Assembly: GCA_041645035.1 (NCBI GenBank) | Contig: JBAZQU010000009.1 | Coordinates: 1-44,713, forward strand | DNA length: 44,713 bases | Source: 2-02-FULL-48-14 sp041645035 | GTDB lineage: Bacteria; Patescibacteriota; Gracilibacteria; UBA1369; 2-02-FULL-48-14 | Reading direction: 5' to 3' | Shown here: piece after piece, positions 23,656 through 33,411 of the stretch | How positions within the stretch are numbered: the stretch's first letter is position 1 | How the letters are laid out: each line of letters starts with the position of its first letter | The notes under the pieces: model-generated | Databases searched by the model: none | Told to the model about the DNA's origin: nothing | Seen by the model: only the letters and a program-made list of their open reading frames with translations | Program-made: the position numbers and the translations under genes

Positions 23656-26600
23656 ATGGTAATCCCCTGTTTCAAGTTCGGATTCGAAGATCCGTTTGCA
23701 AGCACCCGTCGAGTCTATCTTCAAGACCCAGAGAGCGTCGACACCAAATTAGAAAATGCGAAACTTGACGCAGAGAAAAAAATCGATGCAAGTAAGCTCG
23801 TTCCAGAAAGTGCGGAACACTTGAATAAGCTTTTGACAAAAACAACGTACAGCCAAGCGGAAGTAGTGATTGATAATTTGGATGCAGCCATTAAGCAGCT
23901 AAAAGCTATCGATGGACTGAGGGATATGCTGGGTAAGGAAGGTACGGTGATAGCTATGGTTCAATTCGATGCGGCTTATGGTGATTTTGCGCTTACTCCA
24001 GACGAAATCAAGGAACTCGCTCAGACGAGACAAGACGCAACCACTCGCCTCGATTTGATCGAAGCGCACAAAGTGAGAGATATCAATAAGCTCAAAGCTT
24101 ATGCGCTCCTCTTCCTTCGTGATTCCTCAGGCAAACCGCTAAGTATGCTCGACGCGAGCTTGGCAGATGGCGAAACTCTTACAGTCAACTTCAAAGACCC
24201 CGTCACCGGGCGGGTAAATGAATTCGCAAAGAATACCGTGACTCTTGGTATGGTACTGGAAGCGGTAAAGCGAGATCGTCTAACCGTAAGTAACAGGATC
24301 TACGGCAGGCCCCCCGTGACGGCCTATTTATGGTCCGATCACAAAACGTATGATCAACCGGTTGGCTCCACAGATAAAAAGAAATATGTAGAAATTCTGG
24401 ATAACTACAAGCTCACTACTCCCGAAGCGGAAGTAGCGCCTGCGGCTCCAAAAGAAGATGAACTAAAGGAGCTACTCAGGTCAGATGCGGAACCTCAGGA
24501 ATCATACAATCCTGATTTTATCGATGCGCGCGGATACATGTCAGACGAAGATTACGCAAAAGCCAAAGCAAAAGATGAAGCGGCGTTAGCCCGCGGGGAG
24601 ACCGCCTATCGTGAGGCGACGACTATGTATATCGGAAAACCTGCCGGGGATTCCAATATTAATTTGCAGGCTCTCATCGCCACGTCTACCCCCGAACCCT
24701 CTCTCGATTCTTTGAGAGGGTACAGTGTAGAGGTTCCTAAACATTTCCGTGGAGAAGATTCCTACGAACAAATCGAAAAAATTAAATATCTCAAAAACGG
24801 ACAGGCCGTTTATGATGCCATTCGTATGATGGCGGCCATTTATCGTGAAGTACGCGGCCCCATCGATAACCGAAATATGTGGAAAGAACTTCGCGGAGGC
24901 ATTTTTAGCAGAGGCGGCCATTGGAAAATTGCTTTCAACGAAATGGCTAAAACCGTTTATGGAAAAAATGAAAACAAGCTGGATGATTTCCTCCCCTATA
25001 TAAAGGAATTCAAAACAGCTGCACAAACTTTGCTCACTACTTTGGATAAAACGAAAGAAGTGGCGGGAGCGAACGGTGACGCTTACAAAAACCAGCGAGA
25101 AGCGGTCGTCTATACGGGTGAAAAAATAGACATGGCCCGTCTTACCGGTGAGGTTTTTGATCGCGACAGTTATGGCCCTCCCGTGTCACTTAATGTATTT
25201 CAGTCCATCCGTTACGGTTTATCCAAAAAAGATCGCCCTACGGTGAATTCGGATATTTGGACGAGTAAAGTCGCAACCTCTCGATCTGCACGTGGGTACA
25301 AGGTCTACGGAGAACAAGAGGTTATTTCTCATGCTCGCGCTTTCGACAAAATGATGGCCGTCGGAAGCAGGCAAGAATATCTCGACCTTTTGAACAACTA
25401 CCTCGACATGGGGAGATCGCTCCTCGTGGGGAAAAATATTTCTGCGCCGGAAAGAGTAATCATAGATCATCTTATAAACCCCGCATTTAAGCTTAGTGAA
25501 GATCAAATTATGGCCATCCGATACGGGGCCATGTACTTTGCTGCGGCAGAGCTAGGCGTCTACCAAAAAGTGGATGCGGCAAAAAAGGACGCGGAAGCCA
25601 AAGACGCTGCGGGAGAAATTGCTGGAAATTTAGCGGAACAAGCGGCTGCGGGAGGACAATTAAACTCCGAGCAAAAAGCAAAACTTGAAGCCGAGCTTAG
25701 TCAAAAAATTTATGGTGTTTTGAGTGCCTATGCCTCCGTGCAACCCGGTGAAAAGGAGCAATATCTGGCGGGCCTGGAGGGTGGTCTCGGAATCACTTTG
25801 CTGGACGCATCCATTCCCGGCCGCTTGAGCCTGCAGTGGACCGTCAGAGCGGATGAGAAGTTGAACTCTCCTTTGCCTATACCAATACTTACAACCGGGC
25901 CCGGTCTGATTTACAACGTTGATTTTGGAAAAAACAAACGATGGCACGCGGATGCTTATGCCAAAGCCTTGGGTGGATTCGATAAAGAAGGTAATCTCGC
26001 CATAGGACCTACTATCGGAGTGGATGCCAGTTATGATCTGACCGAATCGGGCACATTGGCTGTTGGAACAGGGGCAAGTCTTGGACTCAGAGAGGATGGA
26101 GATATAGCCGGGACACATTTAAGTTTGGATAGAAATCTCAGCCGGGTTTTACAAAAGAAAGTAGTTGAATTCCGAGAAGAACATTCTGCAGAATTAAACG
26201 TACTACAGTTCAATTCGTTAATGGCCATTAACGAATTGAATGTCGATGAAGTGCAGAAAAACATGCTCTGGGCGCAGTACGAAAAGTACATGGACCACCG
26301 CATCGCCTACGATGAAACCAAAGATTTCACAAAATGGTACAAGCAAGTAAAACTAATAAGCGTCGGGCTGACCGCAGCCGTAGGATTAAAAGAAGGCGGG
26401 TTTGCGGTTGGACCTTATATCACAATTGGAATTGGATTTAGAGCGCAAACACTTTATGTACCTCCCCTGGAAACGCCCGATCAAGTGGTTCGCTCCATGG
26501 AGACCGGCTTACCCACCGGGATAGAAGGTTACAAGGTCCCCGAGGCTGATTGGATTAAAGCGGAAGTAAGCGACCAGATCCTTTGGGACGGAAACGCAGC

Positions 26601-28296
26601 TTCTAAAGATGCGGCCTACGCTAGAGCCGAAACGGAGAGTGCAAGAGCTCTGGATGCGATGAGCAAAGGTGTAGCGGATGATGTGGAAATGACCGCTGAT
26701 GGGAAATTCACTAACATCGAATTCAAGAATCTGAATGGAAAGGTGCGTCTTTACACCGATGGAAGGGCCGGAATCGAAACGATTCAGGATGGACCCCAAG
26801 ATTTGGCGCTAAATCTGGACAGCAACGACCAGCTCCTTATCCGTATACTCGAAATTCCTGCCGCTCAAGGCGGAGATAATGCGGTGGTTATTGGTATCAC
26901 CAACAATCCGTCCGCATCCTTGGATGACATTGTTACAAACAGCAGTAATTACCTCGCATGGAACCAAACACCGGATGGCGAAAAAAGCAACAGCGTTCTT
27001 GCGAGCAATCCCGAAGCTGTCGATGTCACCAGCGTTATGATGACTCGAGGGGAGGCCGAGAAAAGACTTGCCGAGAGCACTATGGCACTTGGTGACCTCA
27101 CAAAAGAAGGGGCCAAGCAAAACGTGCACAAATTCCAATACGAGGATTTACGTCGCAGAAGCGCACGAGAAGACGCCAGCGAACGTTTTACTGAAGCAGA
27201 GAAGGATTTGGCCGAACTTATTGCGAATGAATTGATAGAAGCGGATTACAATTATAGAAAACTCGTCCTTAGTAGTAATAAAGAGGAAATTCATAAAAAA
27301 ATCGTCGAACTTTATAAAGAAAGATCCACCCCTGCCGAAGGGAATCTCGTAAAACTGGTCCACCAGTATGCCATGGAAATCGATCGACCTCGACATAGGG
27401 ATATTCCTTTAGAATGGAACGAACGTGCCTTTGCAAAAATTGCCGGAGAGGACAGCACTCTGGCCGCTAAGTACTTTAAGATGCATGCTGCGGAATTGAA
27501 AGAAGGAGGTATGCAAAGTGCTTTCCCGGAAGGATCCGAATTCTTGGTCACTATTATGGAAAATGGAGATGTGATTATGCTCGGCGGATACTACAACAAA
27601 GCGGTCTACGGAGAAATATTGGCGCCCGTAAAATGGGATCCCAAAAATCCTAAATCGACTTTAGAAGCGATGGGAATGGTCGGCGAGGATACCAAAGCGG
27701 TAGAAGGGATAGCCGCAGCCATTGCAGACCTGAATTGGGAGGAAAAGCCTCTTGTCGGGACTGCCGACTTCAATACTGCTCGAGAAACTATGACCGGAGA
27801 TAAGCTCCTCACTACCAGATGTTCAAACGACCTTTATGGCGCAGCGGACGGGGCAAAACTTCGACGAATGGCGGATGAAAACAACCCGAAACTCTTCCCG
27901 GCCCTTGCCAAGGAATATGCCGAGGATGTCGCTAAATTGCTTCTTAATAAACAAGCTACGATCCGCGGCAATCCCGTGGCGATAGATTGGGAGGTTTACA
28001 GCGGTCTCAATGACAAATGTTTCAATCTCACCTTTGCCCGCAACGTGAAACTGGTTTACGAAATACCAGGGAAAAAGGACGTGCAGTCCGCCTCTACTCG
28101 AGAAAAAGTTGAAACCGGTATGACCCCGGAAATGTCCGTCAAATACAATACTCTGCGCATCGCTCCAAGCGTGATACCTATAATGCCCGGCGTAGGAAAC
28201 GCTAATGAAGACGCGACTGGACGGGAAGGTCCCGCAGCCAAACCAGGCGACGTAGAACCCGGTGAAGATCCAAGCACCGAACATCCAAGACTCTAA
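23656..28296 (+). CDS. Very large protein of unknown function (1546 aa), no signal peptide
   Basis: No family recognised. The N-terminus (MVIPCFKFGFEDPFASTRRV) has no hydrophobic export signal. Residues ~1-700 look mostly helical and charged (e.g. NLDAAIKQLKAIDGLRDML) with an Ala/Lys/Glu-rich stretch at ~630-690. From ~705 to ~940 there are alternating-pattern beta strands (GLGITLLDASIPGRL, LAIGPTIGVDASYDL, GTLAVGTGASLGL, VGLTAAVGLKEGG, FAVGPYITIGIGF), interrupted by a helical insert (~825-895), reminiscent of a small beta-barrel. A mixed region follows and the end is acidic and Pro-rich (PGDVEPGEDPSTEHP). It is followed after 11 nt by a lipoprotein gene and then the 1649-aa secreted protein. 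Confidence 0.8.
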   Translation: MVIPCFKFGFEDPFASTRRVYLQDPESVDTKLENAKLDAEKKIDASKLVPESAEHLNKLLTKTTYSQAEVVIDNLDAAIKQLKAIDGLRDMLGKEGTVIAMVQFDAAYGDFALTPDEIKELAQTRQDATTRLDLIEAHKVRDINKLKAYALLFLRDSSGKPLSMLDASLADGETLTVNFKDPVTGRVNEFAKNTVTLGMVLEAVKRDRLTVSNRIYGRPPVTAYLWSDHKTYDQPVGSTDKKKYVEILDNYKLTTPEAEVAPAAPKEDELKELLRSDAEPQESYNPDFIDARGYMSDEDYAKAKAKDEAALARGETAYREATTMYIGKPAGDSNINLQALIATSTPEPSLDSLRGYSVEVPKHFRGEDSYEQIEKIKYLKNGQAVYDAIRMMAAIYREVRGPIDNRNMWKELRGGIFSRGGHWKIAFNEMAKTVYGKNENKLDDFLPYIKEFKTAAQTLLTTLDKTKEVAGANGDAYKNQREAVVYTGEKIDMARLTGEVFDRDSYGPPVSLNVFQSIRYGLSKKDRPTVNSDIWTSKVATSRSARGYKVYGEQEVISHARAFDKMMAVGSRQEYLDLLNNYLDMGRSLLVGKNISAPERVIIDHLINPAFKLSEDQIMAIRYGAMYFAAAELGVYQKVDAAKKDAEAKDAAGEIAGNLAEQAAAGGQLNSEQKAKLEAELSQKIYGVLSAYASVQPGEKEQYLAGLEGGLGITLLDASIPGRLSLQWTVRADEKLNSPLPIPILTTGPGLIYNVDFGKNKRWHADAYAKALGGFDKEGNLAIGPTIGVDASYDLTESGTLAVGTGASLGLREDGDIAGTHLSLDRNLSRVLQKKVVEFREEHSAELNVLQFNSLMAINELNVDEVQKNMLWAQYEKYMDHRIAYDETKDFTKWYKQVKLISVGLTAAVGLKEGGFAVGPYITIGIGFRAQTLYVPPLETPDQVVRSMETGLPTGIEGYKVPEADWIKAEVSDQILWDGNAASKDAAYARAETESARALDAMSKGVADDVEMTADGKFTNIEFKNLNGKVRLYTDGRAGIETIQDGPQDLALNLDSNDQLLIRILEIPAAQGGDNAVVIGITNNPSASLDDIVTNSSNYLAWNQTPDGEKSNSVLASNPEAVDVTSVMMTRGEAEKRLAESTMALGDLTKEGAKQNVHKFQYEDLRRRSAREDASERFTEAEKDLAELIANELIEADYNYRKLVLSSNKEEIHKKIVELYKERSTPAEGNLVKLVHQYAMEIDRPRHRDIPLEWNERAFAKIAGEDSTLAAKYFKMHAAELKEGGMQSAFPEGSEFLVTIMENGDVIMLGGYYNKAVYGEILAPVKWDPKNPKSTLEAMGMVGEDTKAVEGIAAAIADLNWEEKPLVGTADFNTARETMTGDKLLTTRCSNDLYGAADGAKLRRMADENNPKLFPALAKEYAEDVAKLLLNKQATIRGNPVAIDWEVYSGLNDKCFNLTFARNVKLVYEIPGKKDVQSASTREKVETGMTPEMSVKYNTLRIAPSVIPIMPGVGNANEDATGREGPAAKPGDVEPGEDPSTEHPRL

Positions 28297-28307
28297 CTTG
28301 ACGATTT

Positions 28308-28469
28308 ATGAAAAAAGGGTTTAAATATATGCTTTTAGCACTACTTCTGCTCTTGAATGCTTGCGGCGAGCCGGTACCCGAAAAACAAAGTGATTTGGGA
28401 ACGCAAGTAACCGAGATAGAAGATAGTGCTCAAACTGCCCCTGTAATATTACCAAGCAATGAAAATTAA
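28308..28469 (+). CDS. Small lipoprotein (53 aa) between two giant genes
   Basis: A short frame starting MKKGFKYMLLALLLLLNAC with a standard lipobox (LNAC) at Cys19, then a 34-residue acidic, disordered tail (EPVPEKQSDLGTQVTEIEDS). The start lies 11 nt after the stop of the 1546-aa gene, and the end overlaps the start of the 1649-aa gene by 11 nt, so the three are almost certainly one transcript. Mature, it would be little more than a lipid-anchored peptide. Its fixed position between two giant genes suggests an accessory or entry-exclusion-like partner, which is speculation. Confidence 0.75.
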   Translation: MKKGFKYMLLALLLLLNACGEPVPEKQSDLGTQVTEIEDSAQTAPVILPSNEN

Positions 28470-31400
28470 AAAACTTTTTCTCCTCTTTACCTTCGGTCTC
28501 ACTCTGGGCCTTCTCAGCCCAGTTATTGCGAATGCAATCAGTCTCCCCTCTGATATAGGTGGGAGTGGTCTTCCCGGCATTGAAGATACCTATCAAGTAG
28601 ACCCTATTGACCCCAGTCCTGATTACGATGAGGGATACCACTATTGTGAAGGAGCGCGACATGTTTACTACCATACCAATACTTCCACCGATTCTCGTGA
28701 CAATGAAATCTGGGGTATTGTTCATTCCTTTGCGATAGTACTAGATACCAACTATGCAGGCGGCACCCCCGCGAGTAACGACTTTTGGGAAAATGTCAAA
28801 ACCACCACCCTGCTTTGTACGGATGGAGATTCCACCTATGTAAATTGTGGCTTTGATAAAGACACTATCACCCCCGGCACCGAAATTTGGTCCACCAGCG
28901 GAGGTAGATGGAGCGGCGTTTCCATTACTTACGATACGTTAGATTGGATAGAAGGAAATCCACGCGGACTTGTTTGGAAATATGGAACGAACGACCCCAC
29001 GGACAAAAATATCAAACCTTGGATTGCAAGTGGCAGTTCAAAACTTGAAGCTGTTTCTTTTGATTTGGAAGATTTTGACACCGCTCAAACGGTGACTACC
29101 GAGAGTTGGACAAAAATGGAATTTTACACTTTCCACGATGATGGTTCTTACGACCACATTTACACGGACGATGTAGATCCTGATGGAGACGGTGATGACG
29201 ATGAAACCGGTGTAGACCCCGATGGAGATTATATTTACTGGTACGGACTTAATGCCCGTATTCGCAGTATTTTCCCGGCCTGTTTGCCCGAAATCACCTG
29301 CGCTGACCTCTCCATCTCCCCCAGCTCGCTGAGTGTGGATGATGTATTCAGCAATACTAATTTTGCACTGACAGCCACGAATAATGAGGGGACGGACATA
29401 ACCGACGAGGTAGAATTCACTTATGAAGCGTTTCAATACGATGGCAGCGCCTCCACAGGAGATATTCGCTATGGACCTGTGGGTGCTTTGAATGGAAACT
29501 CTTCCGTCTCAACTTCAGATGACACTATTGAATATCGCAATTCTCTCCCCGGCGACCGCCTCACCGCTTATGTGAGTGACTACGAAGGAGTGAATTATGG
29601 AGGAACCGGAATTTGTGAAGTGGAAGTGGAGTTCCCCTACTGTACCGACCTTAATATCACCGACCCTTCCAGCTCCGTGTTCTTCACAGCCGGAAATGTG
29701 GATATACCGATTGAAATTGAAGCCGAGGCCAGCACCGGAGAAGATTGGCCTTACTCCGTGGACTACAACTCCACCGATGCCGCCGCGACTTTTGACGGCA
29801 ATTTTTCACCTTACACCACCACTGACTGGACGGTTGACTCTTACCAAAGCAGCGTCAGCGCCAGTGTATGGACGGAACTCGATGATGAAAACGGTGACGG
29901 CATAAGCGACGATGTGGCTAATCTGTGTAGCGATTCTTTCAGCTACGGAATAGTACCCACTTGCGACTACTTGGAAATCACCGTGCCCGCCACTCAGCCC
30001 CTCACTTGTGAGGAAATGACAGCGGGAAATGTGCAGATCACTTGGGAAAGTTATATGACAAGCGGGGCTCCTTCCACCGGACCTTGGCAGGTAAGCAGCG
30101 ACAACTCGGCCGGAACCTTTAGTCTTACCTCCGGCGGAGCCGTTGTTGGAACCGGAACCTATTTGTCCGCCGTGAGCACGCTTTACTACAACGGAGCCGA
30201 TGGCGATACCATTCAAGTAGTGGATATGGCTTACCCGATCTGTGTAGATACACTCGAAAGTGAACCCTGTACAGTCGAAGCTCCTATTTGTGAAGACCTC
30301 ACTCTCAGCGACCCTTATATCAAAAATCCTGATGGAACGACTACGACCATCGACCTTGATACGGCGGATCTTGAAATTTTGTACAGCGAAACGACCATAT
30401 GTTGGGACTATACGGTCACGGTTTCGGATGCCGGATATATCGGACGAATCGTGGCGGATGGATATACGGACAATACTATGAGCGCTCACAACGGAACCTT
30501 GGCCCTGACTGTGAATGAAACCGCGAGTGGCAATGTGGGAAACCCTGCTACTGTGCCGGTCACGGGCTTCACCACCTACACCGGAACCCTGTGTTGGGAA
30601 AACTTTGAAGCGGGAAATTACCTTTCTATCTTTATGTTGGGAGATCGCCTGCTTTGTTCAGACAATGAAGAATTACCCCTTCCCCCTGCCGAAGCTCCTG
30701 TTTGCGTCGGCCTGCAAATGTCCCCTGATACTTATGTCATGGGAGCCACCGACCTTGATGCCGGAAATATTCCCATAACCATCGACGTGCAAGGCGGCGA
30801 CAGCACCTGGACCGGAACCCTGATTGTGGAACACACCGGAGTTGGTGCCTTGTTCTACAGCGACGGCAGCCCTTCTACCGCCACCGACGGCCACTTGGAA
30901 ATTCCGGTCTCCGGGACCAGTTATAGCGTTACGGTTTTCTACCGCAACGGCCGTGAAGGCGACACCGTAACTTCCTATGTCCAAGGGGAAGAAAACCCTT
31001 GTTCCGATAGTTTCACCATTACTAAACCCGGAGTCGGCCTCTTCTGTGAAGATCTCACCTTAAGTCCGGACAGCCTGGTCATGGAACCTGACGCTGAAGA
31101 TGCCGGAACGATCAATGGAACGGTTGTGGTTACCGGTAGCGATAGTGCATGGACGGGAACCCTCATCATTTCTAAGAGTGGAGCCGGCCAATTGCATTAC
31201 AGAGACGGATCCGATTCTACGGAAAGCGATGGCCACCTGGAAATGTCTGTTGCCGGGATTAGCAGCACCGTCACCTTCACCTACACCGGTGGCGAGGCGG
31301 GCGACACCGTAACCGCTTACATTGAAGGGGAATCCAATCTTTGTAGCGACGCGTTCACTATCACGCAAGGAGTAGAAGGAGAAATTTGTGAAGATATCGA

Positions 31401-33408
31401 TTTCAGCGAAGACGTAATCCAGGTAGATGCCGATTGTGAGGATGTGCCTGGCATAGAAATCTGCGTGGAGCGTGACAACGATGACGAACGCACGATTGAA
31501 ATTTGTTACGAAAATCAAGATGGCAGCGAAGGTGAGTTTGAATACGAAGGTCATATTTACGAAGGTTGCGCGGAAATCACCATTGAATTCGGGCCCGGCG
31601 AAACCAGCCAGTGCTTCGATATTACTTTCTACGAAGTCTGCGAAGGCGCCGACATCACCGTGCGTGAAAACGGTGAGATTTGTGCGGAGATTCCCGTGGA
31701 AACATTGTTGGAAGAATTGGAAATGGGAACCTTCAATAAATTCATTTACACTTTCAACTTCTCCAGCGAAAAAAATTCATACAGCGACGAAGGTGTCTTC
31801 TTCTCTCACGATGAAGACCGCGCTTTCTACACCTTGCAGTACGAACCTACCGGCGACGAAGAGGACATCACTTTCACCGACGAAATGTGGGGCTCTGACC
31901 TCGAAGGACAGAAGGGCGATGGAGAAGATTCAGGGGGATATGTATCTTTGGCTGAATCTTATACGGAATTAACCAAGGGGGAGAGTGGAACCTACGACTA
32001 CGAATCCATTGAAAACTTTGGATTTGGAACTCATCCTTATGCGACCGATTCCGAGGGAGATGCTCTCCTGCTTGAGGAAAATTCCACAGATATTGCTAAC
32101 TACATTGAATCAACTTTCAATGAAGGCAATTTCATGACCTTTATTCCTTACGTGAAAATTTCCGGGGCTGAATCTGTACTCATTCCCGAATGTGAATACG
32201 ACGGAGATGGCGACCTGGAAACGGAAACCGTTTGTTACGACCCTGAATACAGTCCGGAAGAGGATGAGAAAGTGGTGATTGAAAACGCCGGAGACGTTTA
32301 CGAAACCTACGGAGCTTCCGCCGCTATTCGTATTCGTTACGTGGGTGTCATTGATTCTCGTCTCAACTGTGATGACACAGGCGATGAATGTCTCACGGAA
32401 GAATTTGAGAACAGCGCTTCCGTTGAAGTGTATGACAGTCTCGATTCTCTCACAGATACCGCCCGCTTGGTGGTGCTCTGTTCTTACCTCATGACGCAAA
32501 ATGCCGGAGACGTTTATTTAGAGGTTTCGCTTGAAGCCGGTTCTGATATTTCCTGTATCTTCGTGGATGAGGATGAAGCCACCAGTAGCGACTACCGCAA
32601 CGTGGACGCTCTAGTGATTCTGGAAGATCAAGGAGCCGCAGCTGTCGAAGACGGCACTTATTCAAGCAGCTATTCCGGTTCCACCATTTCCTGGTGTGAC
32701 GATAACTCGTCCCAGAATGTGATTGGAAATCTGAGTTCTTATGTATGTGAAATCGTGGCTAAAGTCACCGAGCTTTGGGCAAGGGTCACCGTGGAAAGCA
32801 CCACGGATACCAACATGGACCAAGCCATTCGTAACGCAGACACTAATCAATCCGGCAGCCCCGATAGCATCTATGCCGACTGGACCGAACTGCAGACCAC
32901 GCTTGTGAACAACAACAATCCTGACAGCAACATTTTGTACTTTGCCGGAGACCCCGACAGCACTACCGATTCTGTAACTCTGGGTGAACTCACCGTTCCC
33001 GCCGGGGCCTGGACTGTGGTTGTGAAAGATGCCAACTTAATTTTGAACGGAAACATTGAATATGCTCCCGTCAGCAACCCTGCCGATTACAAAAACCTGC
33101 CTTCCATCGCCTTCGTGGTGCAAGGCGGAGACATCTACATCAACGACAATGCCCTTCGTCTGGCCGGAGTGTTCTACACCGATCAAAAGTTTGACGGCGA
33201 TGAGCGCAGCGCCGTGGACGAACAACTCACGGTAGACGGTTCCTTCTATGGAAACGTCCAAACCCTCATCGAAAGGGCTAAGTATGTTGGACCTCCCACC
33301 ACTGACGGAGGAGGAATCGTCATTCGTTACGACAGCCGTATCCTCTTGAACACGCCTCCCGGACTCTCTGAGTACGTGGACATCAACACGGAAAAAGGAG
33401 TGAACTAG
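28459..33408 (+). CDS. Giant secreted repeat protein (1649 aa)
   Basis: It has a signal peptide (MKIKKLFLLFTFGLTLGLLSPVIANA) and is acidic and beta-rich. After a ~250-residue head, about seven related beta domains begin with a Cys-x2-L-type motif at residues 281, 395, 502, 611, 749, 863 and 977 (CADLSISPSS, CTDLNITDPSS, CDYLEI, CEDLTLSD, CVGLQMSPD, CEDLTLSPDS, CEDIDFSED); several close with LCSDAFTIT-like text whose Cys may pair with the first. The 791-aa SLH protein has one such domain. The C-terminal ~310 residues (QNAGDVYLEVSLEAGSDI, then GGDIYINDNALRLAGVFYTD) form another conserved-looking module. No SLH or LPxTG-type anchor is seen. Probably a long adhesin or surface fibre. Confidence 0.82.
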   Translation: MKIKKLFLLFTFGLTLGLLSPVIANAISLPSDIGGSGLPGIEDTYQVDPIDPSPDYDEGYHYCEGARHVYYHTNTSTDSRDNEIWGIVHSFAIVLDTNYAGGTPASNDFWENVKTTTLLCTDGDSTYVNCGFDKDTITPGTEIWSTSGGRWSGVSITYDTLDWIEGNPRGLVWKYGTNDPTDKNIKPWIASGSSKLEAVSFDLEDFDTAQTVTTESWTKMEFYTFHDDGSYDHIYTDDVDPDGDGDDDETGVDPDGDYIYWYGLNARIRSIFPACLPEITCADLSISPSSLSVDDVFSNTNFALTATNNEGTDITDEVEFTYEAFQYDGSASTGDIRYGPVGALNGNSSVSTSDDTIEYRNSLPGDRLTAYVSDYEGVNYGGTGICEVEVEFPYCTDLNITDPSSSVFFTAGNVDIPIEIEAEASTGEDWPYSVDYNSTDAAATFDGNFSPYTTTDWTVDSYQSSVSASVWTELDDENGDGISDDVANLCSDSFSYGIVPTCDYLEITVPATQPLTCEEMTAGNVQITWESYMTSGAPSTGPWQVSSDNSAGTFSLTSGGAVVGTGTYLSAVSTLYYNGADGDTIQVVDMAYPICVDTLESEPCTVEAPICEDLTLSDPYIKNPDGTTTTIDLDTADLEILYSETTICWDYTVTVSDAGYIGRIVADGYTDNTMSAHNGTLALTVNETASGNVGNPATVPVTGFTTYTGTLCWENFEAGNYLSIFMLGDRLLCSDNEELPLPPAEAPVCVGLQMSPDTYVMGATDLDAGNIPITIDVQGGDSTWTGTLIVEHTGVGALFYSDGSPSTATDGHLEIPVSGTSYSVTVFYRNGREGDTVTSYVQGEENPCSDSFTITKPGVGLFCEDLTLSPDSLVMEPDAEDAGTINGTVVVTGSDSAWTGTLIISKSGAGQLHYRDGSDSTESDGHLEMSVAGISSTVTFTYTGGEAGDTVTAYIEGESNLCSDAFTITQGVEGEICEDIDFSEDVIQVDADCEDVPGIEICVERDNDDERTIEICYENQDGSEGEFEYEGHIYEGCAEITIEFGPGETSQCFDITFYEVCEGADITVRENGEICAEIPVETLLEELEMGTFNKFIYTFNFSSEKNSYSDEGVFFSHDEDRAFYTLQYEPTGDEEDITFTDEMWGSDLEGQKGDGEDSGGYVSLAESYTELTKGESGTYDYESIENFGFGTHPYATDSEGDALLLEENSTDIANYIESTFNEGNFMTFIPYVKISGAESVLIPECEYDGDGDLETETVCYDPEYSPEEDEKVVIENAGDVYETYGASAAIRIRYVGVIDSRLNCDDTGDECLTEEFENSASVEVYDSLDSLTDTARLVVLCSYLMTQNAGDVYLEVSLEAGSDISCIFVDEDEATSSDYRNVDALVILEDQGAAAVEDGTYSSSYSGSTISWCDDNSSQNVIGNLSSYVCEIVAKVTELWARVTVESTTDTNMDQAIRNADTNQSGSPDSIYADWTELQTTLVNNNNPDSNILYFAGDPDSTTDSVTLGELTVPAGAWTVVVKDANLILNGNIEYAPVSNPADYKNLPSIAFVVQGGDIYINDNALRLAGVFYTDQKFDGDERSAVDEQLTVDGSFYGNVQTLIERAKYVGPPTTDGGGIVIRYDSRILLNTPPGLSEYVDINTEKGVN

Positions 33409-33411
33409 ACG

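Noticed and set aside
29806..30489. 227-codon frame antisense to the 1649-aa gene
   Set aside because: The sense frame is continuous with repeated domains; antisense openness follows from biased codon use.
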